From Tubulanus polymorphus (Eukaryota > Nemertea > Palaeonemertea > Tubulaniformes > Tubulanidae): a stretch of 64,000 nucleotides of DNA. The position numbers were made by a program, and so were the translations under genes. The notes under the pieces are model-generated. The model saw only the letters and a list, made by a program, of their open reading frames with translations, did not search any database and had not been told where the DNA came from. The DNA lies in the NCBI RefSeq assembly GCF_964204645.1, contig NC_134033.1:7166231-7230230 (forward strand), in the 5' to 3' direction. Numbering within the stretch: position 1 is the first letter of the stretch; each line of letters begins with the position of its first letter. Below are positions 43,836 through 57,225 of the stretch, one piece after another.

Positions 43836-46049
43836 ACAATGGATTGATATAAGACCAGTACATAGGACAAGTACATGAAAAATAACTCTGATATCTAACT
43901 GAATATTTATCAACTACATATTTTTGAACTATAAAAATTAATCAATCTAATTCTCATTAATTCTAGTTCTTATCACCCTTCATAGGTACGTACTATTTGC
44001 ATTATATCCTCGGCTTATTTGACATTATATCAAATGGATTTATACATACATGTTTAATCAACCCGCATGATGGTAATTTTCCTCCCAATGAATCTAATCA
44101 CCAATGATGATGCTTGGACCACACCCTGATAAATAGCTAATGAACATCTAAAACCCTCAACAAGCCTGATTGATTGAAAATGGTCGGTTCTAAGGAAATA
44201 GATTGAGCCACTTTCCTAGGAATAGATATATTATGTGGATAAATGAGTTCAGTCAGATTTTCATGATAGATAAGATGACTTGACACCAATGTCGATCTAA
44301 AATAACGAACAATTTCAGCATGTCTTCCAAAATCGATACAGTTAACCAGTTTTCATTAATCAGAAATTACCCTGTGAGGAATTGATAAAAAACAAATCAC
44401 TAAGATATCAGTCCCCACTTTGTTGTGATGGTCACACCCTTTATGGATACTATTGTTATGTCTTTACAATAACTTAAAGGTCAGGGATGTACACCGCACC
44501 CAGATGTACTGAGCCATGTATAGTCACGTCTGACCCACCATCACCTAGTTGAAAACAAACATAATTGTCACTCATTCTTATTGTTATATTTCAATCATTC
44601 CTAAATGCATTAAGAAATATTTCTAGAATGAACTTTTAAGACGAATATAGTTTCCCGTTGTCAAATATTGGCAACGTAAGCTTAGAATATTGCAAGAGAT
44701 ATAGGCACCCTGACAAGCTACATACCCTTAAATCTCAAACTGAAACTAAAGATCCCTGTGTTGTAGAGGAAACAATAAACAATAATCAATTTGTGATGGG
44801 CCTTTAATAGTGGTACATTAAGGGGTGATATATCTGTAAGTGATTGTGAAAGTGGAACTCATAGATGATTTAATTATCAAGAACAATTCTTCAATGAATG
44901 TAACTGAATCGATGTCGTAATTGATTGAAGACCGATCGAGGCAACGTTGGTAGTCAGTGCATCATTACACTCTTAAGTTTCACTAATGAATTCCCAAGTC
45001 AAGTAAAAATAAAGCAATATCTGTTTCATCAGTGGTATTTGATAACAGGAAAGAAATTCTAAAAATGGGCTTGCTGACATGGTTGTACTGAAAGCTTGCT
45101 TGGTGGTTTTGTATTTCTGTAGCAGAATTAAGCGAAATTTGAACTGATTACTTGTTAAAGAGCTAAGATATCGGTGTTGTCTTACATTGTTACATAAAAT
45201 GTTACACACGGGGACTGGGAATTGGAATGGTTTTATTGTAGACCCGGACCGAATTAGTGCAAGCGTTTAGATAGTTGTTATTTGAATATTTTATTGCAGT
45301 ATCTTAACGGAATCTATCATCTGTTGATAATTGCTAGATTATCAGATTGTGTGGAAATGATTTTGCATAGAAAAATTTACAGCTGAAAGAAAAAACGTGA
45401 CTTCAGGCGAACACGAAAACAAATAAGAGCCACAATTTTTCTTTTTAAAATAATAAAGACATTAAGCAAGATTAAGTTACATTTCCTTCAAATGACAATC
45501 CACTACGATCATCCGATGAAGTTTATTGCCACCATAGGCTACCGCCCCCTGGCTCTTTGAAGTGACAGGGAACAAGTCTTCAATTCAATTCAGAATTTAT
45601 TTTAAGGAAAAGCGGTTTTTAAGTTTGAGATATTTAAACTGAAAAATATAAATGTTCATACAGAGATTTTACCAATTGCTAACGCAAGCACCCAATGAAA
45701 GTAAAAGAAAATTAAAAGAAATTTTTAAAAACGTGAAAGTAAATGTTTCATTATGAAATTTTATGTCAATAAAGAATGAACTGAATTGTCGGCAGCACTT
45801 TGCCGCGTATGGATACCAATTTCAAGCCTGATCACGCACGCTCAACCAAGGTTGGTATGCGCTGCTGAAATAACAAAAACGATTAAACAAAATCATAAAA
45901 CAATGAAAACAACAACCGTTATAGCCAATATACGAAAGGAACCTAGATTTTGTTACTGCATTAAATGTGTGTAAATATCAGAGCCCAAGAAAGGTTCTAA
46001 CGAAAGTAATCGACTCCCCAAGCAAGTTATCAATCTGTGTGATAGCAAT
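43836..46049. other. Beta-arrestin intron, nothing recognised
   Basis: AT-rich sequence without element ends or exons I could identify. The minus frame at 44973-45209 lacks supporting features. Confidence 0.4.
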
Positions 46050-46075
46050 ATGGGCTTGCAAGCATGCAAGCCCAT
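46050..46075. repeat. Hairpin before an ACAAGAGGACC block
   Basis: ATGGGCTTGCA-AGCA-TGCAAGCCCAT, 11-bp arms, followed by GAAAACAAACAAGAGGACC, the family F-type 5' end. No matching 3' end was found. Confidence 0.6.
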
Positions 46076-46429
46076 GAAAACAAACAAGAGGACCATAAGG
46101 ACCATATGGTCAATGACAGTGTTTCAAATTGACTCGGGTGAGTGGATGAATGAGATGACAGTTGTATCAGTGAAAACAGATGTAAATTTCTCGTTATATC
46201 TTTTTAATACTACGCGGCAAACAGGGTATTTTTCAACTGTCATTTTGAGTCAGTCCATATTTACTAGAGGCAGGATGCCATCGCTTATCTCACCGTGTGT
46301 ACACAGGACTACTGTATCTAGCATGTACTAACTAACTAAGAGAGTACAGCGTCTTCGAATGGCCCAGTTTGCGTAATGTGATGCAGGCATTACTGGTTAT
46401 TTTCATGAAGAAAATCCATCACTCGCAAT

Positions 46430-46520
46430 GTGCAACTCGCAAAGGCATCTGGGGGCACTCCCCCGGAAAAATTTTATATTCATAGGTGCTAAGATACGTT
46501 TTCCAAGCAATTGGGGGCCA
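46430..46520. mobile_element. Fragment of the CAGGGATG family (I5)
   Basis: GGCACTCCCCCGGAAAAATTTTATATT and ATACGTTTTCCAAGCA align with 460-515 of element I1. Ends are not identifiable. Confidence 0.5.
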
Positions 46521-47453
46521 TAATGAACTAGTTTAAATTCGGTAATTTTCATCTAGCAGAGATCGTCGATAGTTTGTTCGAGGCACTTTTCTGTTGTATA
46601 TTGGTAGGCTTATGTGCATAATATAGTTCCATGTTCTCAAATCTGTTAATATAATTCAATTTTATCATCAACAGCTTAGAGGAAGCGTTTAATAATTTCG
46701 ATTTGCAAAATATTTTGGTGACTTTGATGGAGGCGCTTTACTAAAAAACTATGAGAATGTGTTTATACAATTATTGATGCATCAGTAATAAAATTGAGCG
46801 TGTGACCAGACCGTCTTAGAAAGCCAGATAAGTAAATAAACTCCTGATCATTTTCTTAAGCATGACAGAATTTCTTTAAGCATGGTGTATCTATTATTTG
46901 CATGGCGGTAAAGTGCCGTAGCATGGCGGGCCGCCATGCTAAAACCCCTCAGCAAGAACACAGTAAATCTTAGCGTCAAGAATTAGTGCAAACAAGACGC
47001 CGAGGTCCGCATAAGCAGGATCGTAGCAAGTTAGCTGCAGTTAAACCGCACGTTAAAATTCAACTATATACTACACAATATTGATCGACATGTATGGTGT
47101 TTTTAATACGAATTAAATTAGAATTGCTTAAAATTAATCTGCATACTGATACCTACGTTTTTTTCGTCAAGATAATCCCAAGGGTATGCATAATTAATTT
47201 TTATTCATGTATTTCTAACAAATCTTTTTTATTAACAGCATAACCTTGATCTAAAGATTAACGGCTTCGTTGAATTTAGTGAGCTTCACACTAAAACGAG
47301 GGCGCTATCATCACAGCTCTGCAGTAAATACCGCAAACGACGCCGCACATCGACATGCAATTTTCAGCAGAGCAAATGAAAAATCATCGTCAATCTTATT
47401 TCTTCTTTTGTAGATTTCTCATTGGAGAATTTTATATGTTGTATCAGTAATAT
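46521..47453. other. Beta-arrestin intron, nothing recognised
   Basis: Contains GCATGGCGG/CCGCCATGC pairing near 46910-46940 but no element ends. Confidence 0.4.
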
Positions 47454-48468
47454 ATAATAAATTGCCCATGGGCAAAGTGTGGTTTACCTTGAAGTTATAT
47501 ACCTGAAGCTGGAGGTTGTTTGGAGTAAGGGCATTCATTGCTTGAAAAATCTTCGTGAAAATTCGTGACTTCAAAGTTCTAGAAGTTTATATTGTTTTTT
47601 TTCATTCTTTAAGAATTATTTTGTAGTCAAATGAGACCAAAGATAAACATTTGTTTATGGTCTACGTCCAAGGAAACTAATTCATATTTTCATTAAAATA
47701 TCTTTCACAATATGAAAAAATATTCAAATAGCGGAAGCTAAAACACCGGAGCATAGTATTAGATCGTTTTAAATCCTGGAATTTACCACTACAATATTCA
47801 GACCTCGACCTATACCTATGGTTTGCCTGCTTAGTATTTTCAAGTCAAAAGAAATTACAATTTATCACGAATTCTATCAAACAGAAAACACAGCGCTCAT
47901 CTTCTGCTACCACGATTATTCAGCCTGTTATCATATCAAACATGCACGCGCCAAGCAGCGTTACAACACCACCATATAGCAGTCTGTATGAGCGTGTGTT
48001 TGTGTGTGCAACAGTCTAAATGTTTAACAATCCCGCGCACGTGGAGGCCTTGTGTAGTGAACGTCCGCTTCACTTCAATCTCAATCAACACAATCACCGG
48101 GTATTAAAATGAAACAATACCTATGGCAATATGTGAAATAATTATATTCTCACCAGCAATGAGCATTTAAAATTCGCACATATACGACACCTAGTCCAAT
48201 GAAACGTTCGCCATTAATGGCTTTCCCATTATTATTTTAGTAGCGCCGGAATTCCCCATATATCCCAAAAACAACCAATCACATTTGCTCGTAGAGACGA
48301 CGCCCCCAATCAAGGTCATTGCAATTTTATAAGCAAGAGCTAAAAATTTTCCCGCCAAAAACAGTTTTTTGTCGAAATTAAACAAATTTGACCATGTCAT
48401 CGACGGAGGTTCGTCATGTCTTCAATTGCATCGATTATACGTCGTTTAACCCGAGAACCAATGAAACT
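47454..48468. mobile_element. Family A element, copy 6 (3' tail missing)
   Basis: Left end AATAAATTGCCCATGGGCAAAG with TGGTTTACCTTGAAG, interior as copy 1, ending at GAGAACCAATGAAAC, where copies 2 and 4 continue into the TGCTCACAT tail. It lacks the nested MITE. Confidence 0.8.
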
Positions 48469-48910
48469 AGAAAGAAACTTTTTAATAGGTCGACGACAGA
48501 GAATAGAAATTAAAAGTGGAACTCAGGATGAATAGACTGGTTGCTAAGGCTTACACACTGTAGTGCTTTTCGCAAGTAAGGTCCAAACGAAGTTCCACTG
48601 TTAGACAAAGAGTTGAACATTTAATGCAAGTTTAAGGTATTACAGAGATTAAAGGCAAAACGGAGCAGTTAGCATCCCTGTAAGTTTGAAAACCAGAGGG
48701 AAAAAGGTCCCGAGGCTCGAAATATTGTAAGCTCGATCAATAAAATTGTTGTCGGTATGGATTGATATTGCCTTACATACAATTAGAGGGGTTGAGAAAC
48801 GAAGGTATCATTTTAGCCATCGGTGCATGTTTAATCAAAGTTATACTTACCATGACCACAGGATACAGTCTGCTCTTGGCACAATCGCCAAGAACCCATG
48901 ACATAGGCCA

Positions 48911-49090
48911 ATGACCATGCAGTCCATGGGGTACAAGCTTCACATCCATCTGTTAACACAGTTATTTGAAGCTGTTCACAGACTGAACCAAAGGCAACTG
49001 CTAACTGAACCCTTACGCCCTGGAGCTAATCAAACGATCTACCAAGTGGAACAGAATGAATATCTACCAGCGGTCTCATTAGAATTCTAA
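48911..49090 (+). other. Ambiguous coding-like segment, open on both strands
   Basis: The plus strand has a 59-codon frame from ATG 48911 to TAA 49088-49090 (QLFEAVHRLNQRQLLTEPLR). The minus strand across 48851-49023 is also open, is Trp/Cys-rich (CTPWTAWS, VSCGHG), and at 48851-48949 is bounded by an AACAG acceptor and a G|GTAAGT donor, a 99-nt phase 1-1 exon shape resembling a thrombospondin type 1 piece. Only one reading can be coding; I cannot decide which. No neighbouring exons were found for either. Confidence 0.3.
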
Positions 49091-49179
49091 CAAGATATCT
49101 TAAAGATTGATTATGGGAATCTTTGACCTGAAAAATGTTTGATAGATCAAGGAGAATGATACAAAACTACAATGAGGGT

Positions 49180-49660
49180 GTAGGCCGGTTACTGACGAGA
49201 AGTTACCTAATCGTTGGTGGTTAAAGCTTTTAAAATCAGATGGGATATTTGTGAAAATATCCGAACGTGAAACTAATGTGAAACTAATATGGCTACAGTC
49301 AAAATTAAAAAAGTTACTGACGAAATTAAGATACTGACTTAAAGGTTTTAATGGTTTCACAAAAGGAATTTTTTCTAGTAAAAGTTATCGTGAATAATAT
49401 TTCTTCTGCTAATTCAAAACCTTTTTGATATAACGAGCGTGTGGATTGTAGCCTACGCGCTCCGTAACGCGCATTATCTATTACTGATACATACCACGTA
49501 TATAAGGCGATATTGCCTACGGGACTGTAACTAATGATATCGACGCGCGATCTCATCACTGTGCCGCAAACTAGATACACATAATCGGGCTCTAAAAACG
49601 GATCGCTGACGCGAAATTCCAAAAGAATGAATGACGATAAATCATTTTACTAGTAATAGT
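49180..49660. repeat. Family E fragment, copy 3
   Basis: GGCCGGTTACTGACGA at the left and TATAAGGCGATATTGCCTACG...ATAATCGGGCTC at the right align with the 5' and 3' parts of the copies at 22450 and 60446. The minus frame at 49326-49622 lies inside it. Confidence 0.65.
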
Positions 49661-50139
49661 AAGATAGTTTTCAGCGTTGCTCGACGTACGAGTATCGATT
49701 CAACAGCAGCTAATGTTGAATCGATGTAGCACGTGTACTCGCCGAGTCCATATCAACAATGCGTAAACATTCAATTAATCCGCTGACACACACCAAGAAA
49801 ATACGGAAATTTCAGGCAATAAACGACAAAATAAATCTCCCGATATCTATACACGGAAATAAAGAACTAAATCATGAAATAGGCCTATGTAAAGTGCTTA
49901 TTCAAAAATGTATGCGTGGCACCATTTTAAGCGCGGACTAATACAGTTTTACTTCTAGACAGGGTTCAGAATTTCAATTTTTTCATTTCGGCAATATTTA
50001 ATTAACCAAGCAACAAAAATTCACCATATACGCCCTCAACCTTCCTTTTTTCATATTTAAGCTACTGTGAAAGTTTCAGACGCGTACGTGGCGTTAAACA
50101 GACGTAATCGTTTGACGTGACGGATTTCACGATAACAAT

Positions 50140-50169
50140 AGGACGACGTGTACTACGTACCGTCGTCCT
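50140..50169. repeat. Hairpin next to a family A tail
   Basis: Arms AGGACGACG and CGTCGTCCT around a 12-base spacer, directly before the family A tail. Confidence 0.65.
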
Positions 50170-50171
50170 AA

Positions 50172-50259
50172 AAATTGCTCACTTAAAAAAACGTACCCCG
50201 ATTTTACATGAATTGGTTCAATGCCAACCTCATACTGCTGACAACAGGTAAACCAAAAA
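50172..50259. mobile_element. Family A element, copy 7, isolated 3' tail
   Basis: TGCTCACTTAAAAAAACGTAC through GGTAAACCAAAAA, equal to the 83-bp terminal unit of copy 2. Confidence 0.75.
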
Positions 50260-51554
50260 GCCTACTTCGACAGCAAATGTTGCACAATTCTGCTCTTGTT
50301 GTTTACGTTAGTAGATCAAGACGACGTCACACTACATCGCTAAAATCCCCAAAAACGACATAAAATTGCAAATTTACCCAATTTAGGTTTCATCAATAGC
50401 CTTCAAAAGCAGTTGCCATTTAGCTGCCGTTATAACAGCCAACTAAATGCAGACCTTAGCCCGTGAATCATTTCACACTCGGAGGAGATAGCAGTCAACA
50501 CGAATTCAGCACTCCGTTTTATAATAATAGATTCAGCTGCGCTGAATCCAATAAAATCCGGGCTATAGTGTAGAACCCTGCAGAGACAATAATCTACCGA
50601 TCCTCTCCCAGTCAGTCTAAACCACTAACTGCGTAGCTTCATTGCCAGGTAAAACCGATATAGACAATTCACTGACAGGTAAGCCCTTCATGCGCCTAAA
50701 AACTATCCACATAGTTCATTGAATATAATTTTCTGGCAACTACAGCTTAGCGCTTTGCAAAAAAGTTTAGGGTAGAACAAAGTACAGGCCGCCCTGGCAA
50801 GCACGGTTTCTTGAATCTGAAGCCAAAGATCTTTTCATGTGTTTTTATCTCATACTGTCTTGCATATTTTCTACCTATTCGAAAAAATTCTGAGCTGAAA
50901 AATGTTGCCCATTTCCTATTTAAATGTATATCAAAATTTAGGAAGAATGCATCTAAGAGAACTCTATTTCCATAGAATTGTCCCCCAATAGGGTTTCAAA
51001 ACTTCGATCCTCACTCTTCACATGTAAACAAATAGTTCAGGTGTTAGAGAAGATCAGCCAAAAAATAAGGTCTATCAGTCTTCTTGTTCAGTGCCTTATA
51101 ATTTCTTTTTTCAAGTAAAGTAAACTCATTTATTTTGATACCTCGTCAACACTACAGCTTTTCTCCACTGCATCTTTTCAGCATGTTTAGTTTAGGCCTA
51201 CAACTCGCCAGTACTTAAATGGTACTTAAATGATATATTCTACTAAATATCCGGTAAATTCTGTAAAGGAAAATAGACTATTGTTAAACAAACTGTTTGA
51301 ACTGTCGGCCAAATCACTGGGAGTAATAAATTTATTTGTACTTGATTTGATTCTCATGGCGAGGAATACTTGCGGCGGATCCGCGGAACGACGATGTAAA
51401 GACACACGTTGGTTCATCGATCTTTACAGCTCAAAAGTGCTTATAATATTTAGAGCAGTAAATATCCTGTGGATCGGTTGAGTGTACTGATGAAGAAAAT
51501 GGGTAATTGTTAAAAACTGTTTGAAGACTGCAGCTGTATGTGAAGTCTTGAGGC
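50260..51554. other. Beta-arrestin intron, nothing recognised
   Basis: The overlapping frames on both strands at 51226-51481 have no motif or splice support. Confidence 0.4.
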
Positions 51555-51880
51555 AGATTTATACTTGAATTGATAATCGAAGTGACCAGCAGCCTGTGGT
51601 GGATTTCAGGATGACGACTCAGAAAAACATGTCGCCTGATTGAATGGGGCTCAAATTTCGATGTTTACGGCCCCACAGAGTTTTTTTAACATTGATTAAT
51701 CAAAATTCGCCAGGAGTATCTGTAGATCGAGGTGAGCACAAAAATTAAACGGATTGTATCAGAAACAGCGATAAGGTAAAAAAGCCTATGTACTTTCGAC
51801 GAAAATAGTGTAGAAAAGGGAATAAAAAATCACGTGAATATCAATAGGGTTTTTTGCTGTGGAGAAACAGAAAACCCTAA
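51555..51880. repeat. Family H repeat, inverted copy 2
   Basis: Reverse complement of 20746-21070, ending in AGGGTTTTTTGC...ACAGAAAACCCT. Confidence 0.7.
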
Positions 51881-53404
51881 TGAATCTATCATTGCAATTG
51901 ATTGAAGGATCAAAATTAGATTCAACAAGTAATGGATCCTGATTATCTTTTGACTATAAAAACTAATATTTCTAATGTTGTCTATAACAGCCAAAAGTTG
52001 TTCACAGGGGACAAAAACCTGCCACATGATATCAGTAATATCCAGCTTTCAAATACCTGTACATGTAATACAATTTTACCCACTTATCATATTAGCTCTG
52101 GCATCACCATCACTGTGTGAGACTGCCTCCAGGGGCGCTATTTATGGAAACTCATTACACTGATAGCGGTGACTTAAAAGTGAGCAACACACTGAATAAT
52201 ATCTGAATTCCTCTTTCCCGTTCTTCCTTTCCTCGAGCTCTTTAAAAAGGCCTTGCCTATTCTGTCTTCTGTCCAGGATTAGGCTTTCCACAATTTTATC
52301 AGTAAGGGCATCAAATGCTTACTGTGGGAATCCAAGAATCATACACCCTCATCTTTATATTACAGATTTTTTGCACAGTAATGCTTCAAAGTGAACTACG
52401 TATAGTTTTAGCAACAACTTCAACGACGCTGTACAGAAAAGTCATGGCAAATAGAAAAGATATGGCAAATAGAAGCAGATTTGAACATCAAACAGGGAAC
52501 ATGAAGTATCATCCAAAAAGGCGAAATCCGATGGAAATATCAAACAAGAAACAAGATTCTTAATTTGACTTTCTTGAACTTACATGATGGTGCAAGTTTA
52601 ATCCCTAAACTTCGGAGATTCAGAATTTACCCACTTGCCTTCAGTGTTTACTTCAGCGGCATGCAGTTGCTAAAATCATTTGCAGTGTCTTGGAAAACTT
52701 TAACTAGGCCACACGCGAAGTGCTCGTTTCCTATACATGCACTTAGCAAACAAATGTGAAAAGATCAATACAAAAGCAGGTAGTCTGTGTGACGCAATGA
52801 TTATAGTTCACTAATAGCGATTATCTAGGCCCATTCATACCTAAGCACTGTTTTTCTGCAGTACTGCTTGGAATAACATAACATCCTTAACTTTTTTCCA
52901 TCTCATTTATGTTTTTAACGGATATTAATTGGCGTTTTGGAAAGAAATGAAATATGATTAAAACTTGAACCGTACATCATTCCATCGGCATCCAAACGTA
53001 TTCCTAACACGTGTACGCTACCTTTCAATTGGTGCCACACATTTAACGTGCAAACGAAGCGCTATTTACCAAGGTAAATTCTAAGCTGCACTGTACCACA
53101 CAATATTTGACAGATGCCATAGTTCAGTGCCTCATTGTTCTGCAATGTAATATACATGTGCCTATAACGAAGAATAGCAGGTAAATTCATTTGAATGCAA
53201 TTTGAAACAAAACATTCATACAAGTGCTAGAGCGAACCTAAGGCGTGTACTACATTTCGTATCAAAAATTAAAAGCCTCCACTGACCTTTTCTCATAATC
53301 GTGCAAATAAAATTGTTGATTATACATGTGTAGCTGCAAAGCAATGATTATGTATTTTCTGCTTAGCAGCATCATTAATACGCAACCTTACGAAATCATA
53401 AATA
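51881..53404. other. Beta-arrestin intron with a family D fragment at ~52590-52760
   Basis: CTTGGAAAACTTTAACTAGGCCACA and TATACATGCAC match the 28470-28530 part of family D. The rest is unassigned. Confidence 0.45.
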
Positions 53405-54437
53405 GAAATGGAACTAGGGGTCCAGGGACACCATGCCCACTTGGAGAGTGGTTTCAAATGCTCAACAATCTAACAATTTCAATATTCAAAGCCCCCTGGC
53501 GACCATATACAAAACCAATGAACTTGAAACTCACCATGATCATAGAACATGTCAACGGCTATTATTTTGTAATTGATTGTGATAAGAAAATATGCTTCGT
53601 TACCAATTGAATATGGAAATACTAACTTATTCTATTATTCAATGCCCCCTGCTGACCATATGCAAAACCTAATGACCTTGAAGCTCACTACAATCATAGA
53701 ACATGTCATGAGCTACAACTTCGCAATTGATCATGGTAACAAAATATGCCTAGTTACTAATACAATAAGGAAATACTAAGTTATTCTTCTATTATGATAT
53801 AGAAATACTAAGTTTGTGTATTATTCAACGCCTTCTAGTGGCCATATACAAAAAGGAGTGACCTTGAAACTCAACAAAATCATAGAACACGCAATGAGCT
53901 ACCGCTCTCCATTTGATAGTGGTAACAGAATATGCTTAGGTATCAATATAATGTGGAAAAACACAAATGTGTCAATCCCACCTATGAATGAGTACAGATG
54001 ACACCAAGCTAGCCGCCAATTGCATCATTATTGGCTGATCAAAAATACCTGTGTCAGGTATAAAAGATCCCTTTCCGAAGAGTGACCATCACAAATTGCA
54101 ATGAGAAATGGTAAACCAGTAGGAAGTTACAGACTCAGAATTCGGGCCAAAATTGACATTTTTTGGGCACCAAAAAGTACATGGGACAGCCATCTTGAGT
54201 CCTATCAACCAAACTTTTTTTACGCTGATGGGCCTTTAGGGGTAAACAATGGATGCCAGTCGGCCATCTTGATTCTGATATGGCCAGTTTTTGGGCTGAA
54301 GTTGTGTCTAGGGTAGATACATGTGTACAAATATTATGACTTCCAAAAATAAAGGGATTCCGTCTACGAACGGACAACTGACGAAAAGTGAATGCAATAG
54401 CCCGCAGGGACTAAAGTCCCAAGTGGGTTAAAAATTG
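53405..54437. mobile_element. Family B element with central tandem array, copy 2 (uninterrupted)
   Basis: Same order as 31425-33605: GGGGTCCAGGGACACCATGC, four ~150-bp units (53480-53990), GGCCATCTTGATTCTGA, GACGGACAACTGACGAAAAG, terminal GGGACTAAAGTCCC hairpin and AAGTGGGTTAAAAA. It shows the empty site of the long-TIR element. Minus-strand GGTTTGAATCCCCGAC at ~54448 just outside is B-box-like. Confidence 0.72.
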
Positions 54438-54689
54438 TTTATTGTCGGGGATTCAAACCTGATATGACAGTAACAATTACGTCAATGTATTATACATGTA
54501 TCAGTGTAAGACCCTACAAATTACTTTTGATATGACGAGAGTTCAAACAAGCACAAGATACTATTCAATAAAAGTTCACTTAAATTGATGGGAATTGGAT
54601 TTATCCCAAAACTGCTGGTTCGAGTTAAAACCAAGTCGACTTTTAATGGAATTCAAACCTAACAAACTGTCGCACTTAAAAATTTGAAA

Positions 54690-54870
54690 TTGGATGAATT
54701 TCGGGGGGGGGGCAAAAGGACACAATTTTGGTGGCCCACCTTATCAAATCTTACATCATATGAACCTTGACTATTTACTAGAAAATAACCAAAACTTGTA
54801 ATGCATGGAAATAAACAGCAAATGAGCTATTCGGTATCGTGATAAACTTGGATTTTACCTTGCATTTTCT
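54690..54870. repeat. Dispersed repeat family G, copy 2, left half
   Basis: Aligns with 16880-17035; the right half resumes near 55812. Confidence 0.7.
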
Positions 54871-54892
54871 ATCAGTGTAGGATAATATAAAA

Positions 54893-55626
54893 ACAAGAGA
54901 TCCAAGGATCTTAATATCTCGGGTGCAGAATGTTATCTTTGTAATGTATAGGCGCCATCTGATTGATGCATCTTAATGGTTTTCCTTGAACACTTCATGG
55001 ATGTGTAAAATCAGCTGATTTCAGTGAACAACATCATCGAAATCCAATCAGCAATCATCGCGGCAATACACGAGGTTTCGGCCTATTCGATTGTGCGCGC
55101 ATAATCTTCCGTGAAGTAGCGTATCGATTGAATCTTCGGTAATTTGCATAATGAAATAGATATGGGGAGACGGATTCGATACTACGGCTATCAAATTAAA
55201 AATAAACATATAAGACTCTCCCATGACTGGGAAATGAGAAACTAGAACCGAGCAGATTAATAGATGAGAAGATTAAAAGACCGGTTTGTCTGCGTCAATC
55301 GAATATGCCCTTACATTGATTGACAGCGGGAGCAGTTATTTTACTTCAATGTAATGTTGTACATCGGTCTTCTAGCCGTTTTATGAAACAAAATGCTCCT
55401 TGAAATTTCTAAAATAAAAAATCGCCACAATTTCGTCGATTTCTCTTAAATGAACGCGATATTTAAAATTCCATTTCCAACAGATTTTAGCCGCATGATG
55501 AAGCTACATTTTGCACATAAACATAGTAGATTGCATGACTTCGTGTCAAAGTTATAACCTCATTTGTTAAAAAAAATCGATTTTTGGACCCATTACAACA
55601 TCTCGGGCTTCGCCCGAGATAAAAAA
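54893..55626. mobile_element. Hairpin-bounded element (F-like/HINE-like)
   Basis: 5' end ACAAGAGATCCAAGGATCT (self-pairing), 3' end ATCTCGGGCTTCGCCCGAGAT (9-bp arms) then an A run. No TIRs and no coding sequence. It separates the two halves of family G copy 2. Confidence 0.65.
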
Positions 55627-55859
55627 TAGTATTTAAGAGTTTTCACCAGTCATGGCAAATACAAACTTCTCCCTTGACCTGACAAATGAGCCAGAGAAGG
55701 ATTAATCAATTTCAAATAGACTGAATACAATTCGCGCAAATATCGGCTTTAAACGGCACAAGAACTACGGAAATACACCCAGCGAGGATTCGAATGCGAC
55801 AAAAAGATCTTATTGACACCACATAGTGAAATTCCTGAGTGCTAATGACAGCTACCAAA

Positions 55860-57054
55860 ATTTCATACTTCAGAATTTTCATTAGTCAAAATCACTGTGA
55901 TTTCCAAATGCAATTGAATACTTGTCCTGGTACACCACTGAATAAGATTGACTTGAGTCGGTGTCCTGTTTCCCCACTGAATAGCCATTATCTTTTATCA
56001 AATTGAATTAAATTAGTGTAAAGCTCCAATAGATTTGATTGAATTGCAGATAATTTTGTGAAATTGTGAACAATCCTAAGTTCATCATTGATGCCAGGTG
56101 GCTATGATTATGATATATTCAATGATAACTTTTCGTTTATGTGACATAAGTGTTCAGATTATAGGGAATTCATCATCAAAAGCCAATGAGAACAATGTTC
56201 TTTTCCAGATGAAACAATATTCGCGGAAAAAAAAAACTAAACTTTAAATGTTCATTACTTTGTAACAGAAATGGTATTTGTAGGCATTACCTTAGCATCA
56301 ATGCCATTGTCTGATCAAGACAAAATTCCAAAATAAACTGTTATTAGCATTTCAAGCACGTACGTAATGATTTTTCCAACTCAACAGAATTCGAAAATAT
56401 TGATTTCCACGTATCAATTGGGTGAAACAACCCAGAAAAACTAATAGAAAGAAAACAATTCACCTACATTAGCTACTGAATTATTCAAATCCCAATTCGA
56501 TAATTTCTAACTGTCTCCAACAGCAGAGTACACAACGCAGCTTGTTTCAGAATAACAAAATGGCCATGTACCATTTCAAAATTCAACCCAGGACCCCAAT
56601 ATAAAGACCAGTGCTAACCCCAGTAACTGACTGTTACTATCTGTGATGGCTATGTGACAAACCTAAAAGAAATATCATAGAAAATGTCTTATTAATTAAC
56701 ATTGAAAAATCATTTCAATATCATAAGTAATTTTACTTGTTTCTGAAAACATTTAAAAATGATGATATACAAAGATGGGAAATCAATCCTGAGCCATTTT
56801 GAAATTGTCAACACACTCCTAGAAAGAAAATGTCACCACACAAAAACAGAGTATACGACCCGGTGAAAAAATTATCATCGCAATTAGAAATGATCAAAAT
56901 TATATTTCATTAGCATATTTTCAGAGTGATCGTCCCGCCCTTCACATAATGAATGGCAAATAATATGCTGAGAGGCTATACAGTTGTTAAGATAAGGTAA
57001 TAAAAATCAAATAATCCTGAAGTCATATTGAACTCTGTGAGACTGAGTCCTGGT
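55860..57054. other. Beta-arrestin intron, nothing recognised
   Basis: Unique AT-rich sequence. Confidence 0.4.
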
Positions 57055-57205
57055 AAACGAATGTAGGTAAAAATCCCCTGGTAAATTTCCTCCCGGTAAA
57101 TATCCAAACTATTTAAGTTTTTCAAGATAAGAATATTCAAGTACTTTATCATAGTTTGCTGAGAAATCAAATTTGGGGGATTTTTACCTGTTACCCTGGT
57201 AAACA
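57055..57205. repeat. Short inverted-repeat element beside an arrestin exon
   Basis: GTAGGTAAAAATCCCC (~57063) and GGGGATTTTTACCTG (~57178) are inverted. The same motif occurs twice at 57909-57960. A 150-bp MITE is likely; no clear target duplication. Confidence 0.5.
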
Positions 57206-57225
57206 CATGTTGTTAGGAGACATAC

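Noticed and set aside
48851-48949. Thrombospondin-like exon as part of the arrestin transcript
   Set aside because: Phases would allow it, but a Cys-rich extracellular-type module inside a cytosolic arrestin fold is implausible, and the plus-strand reading competes.
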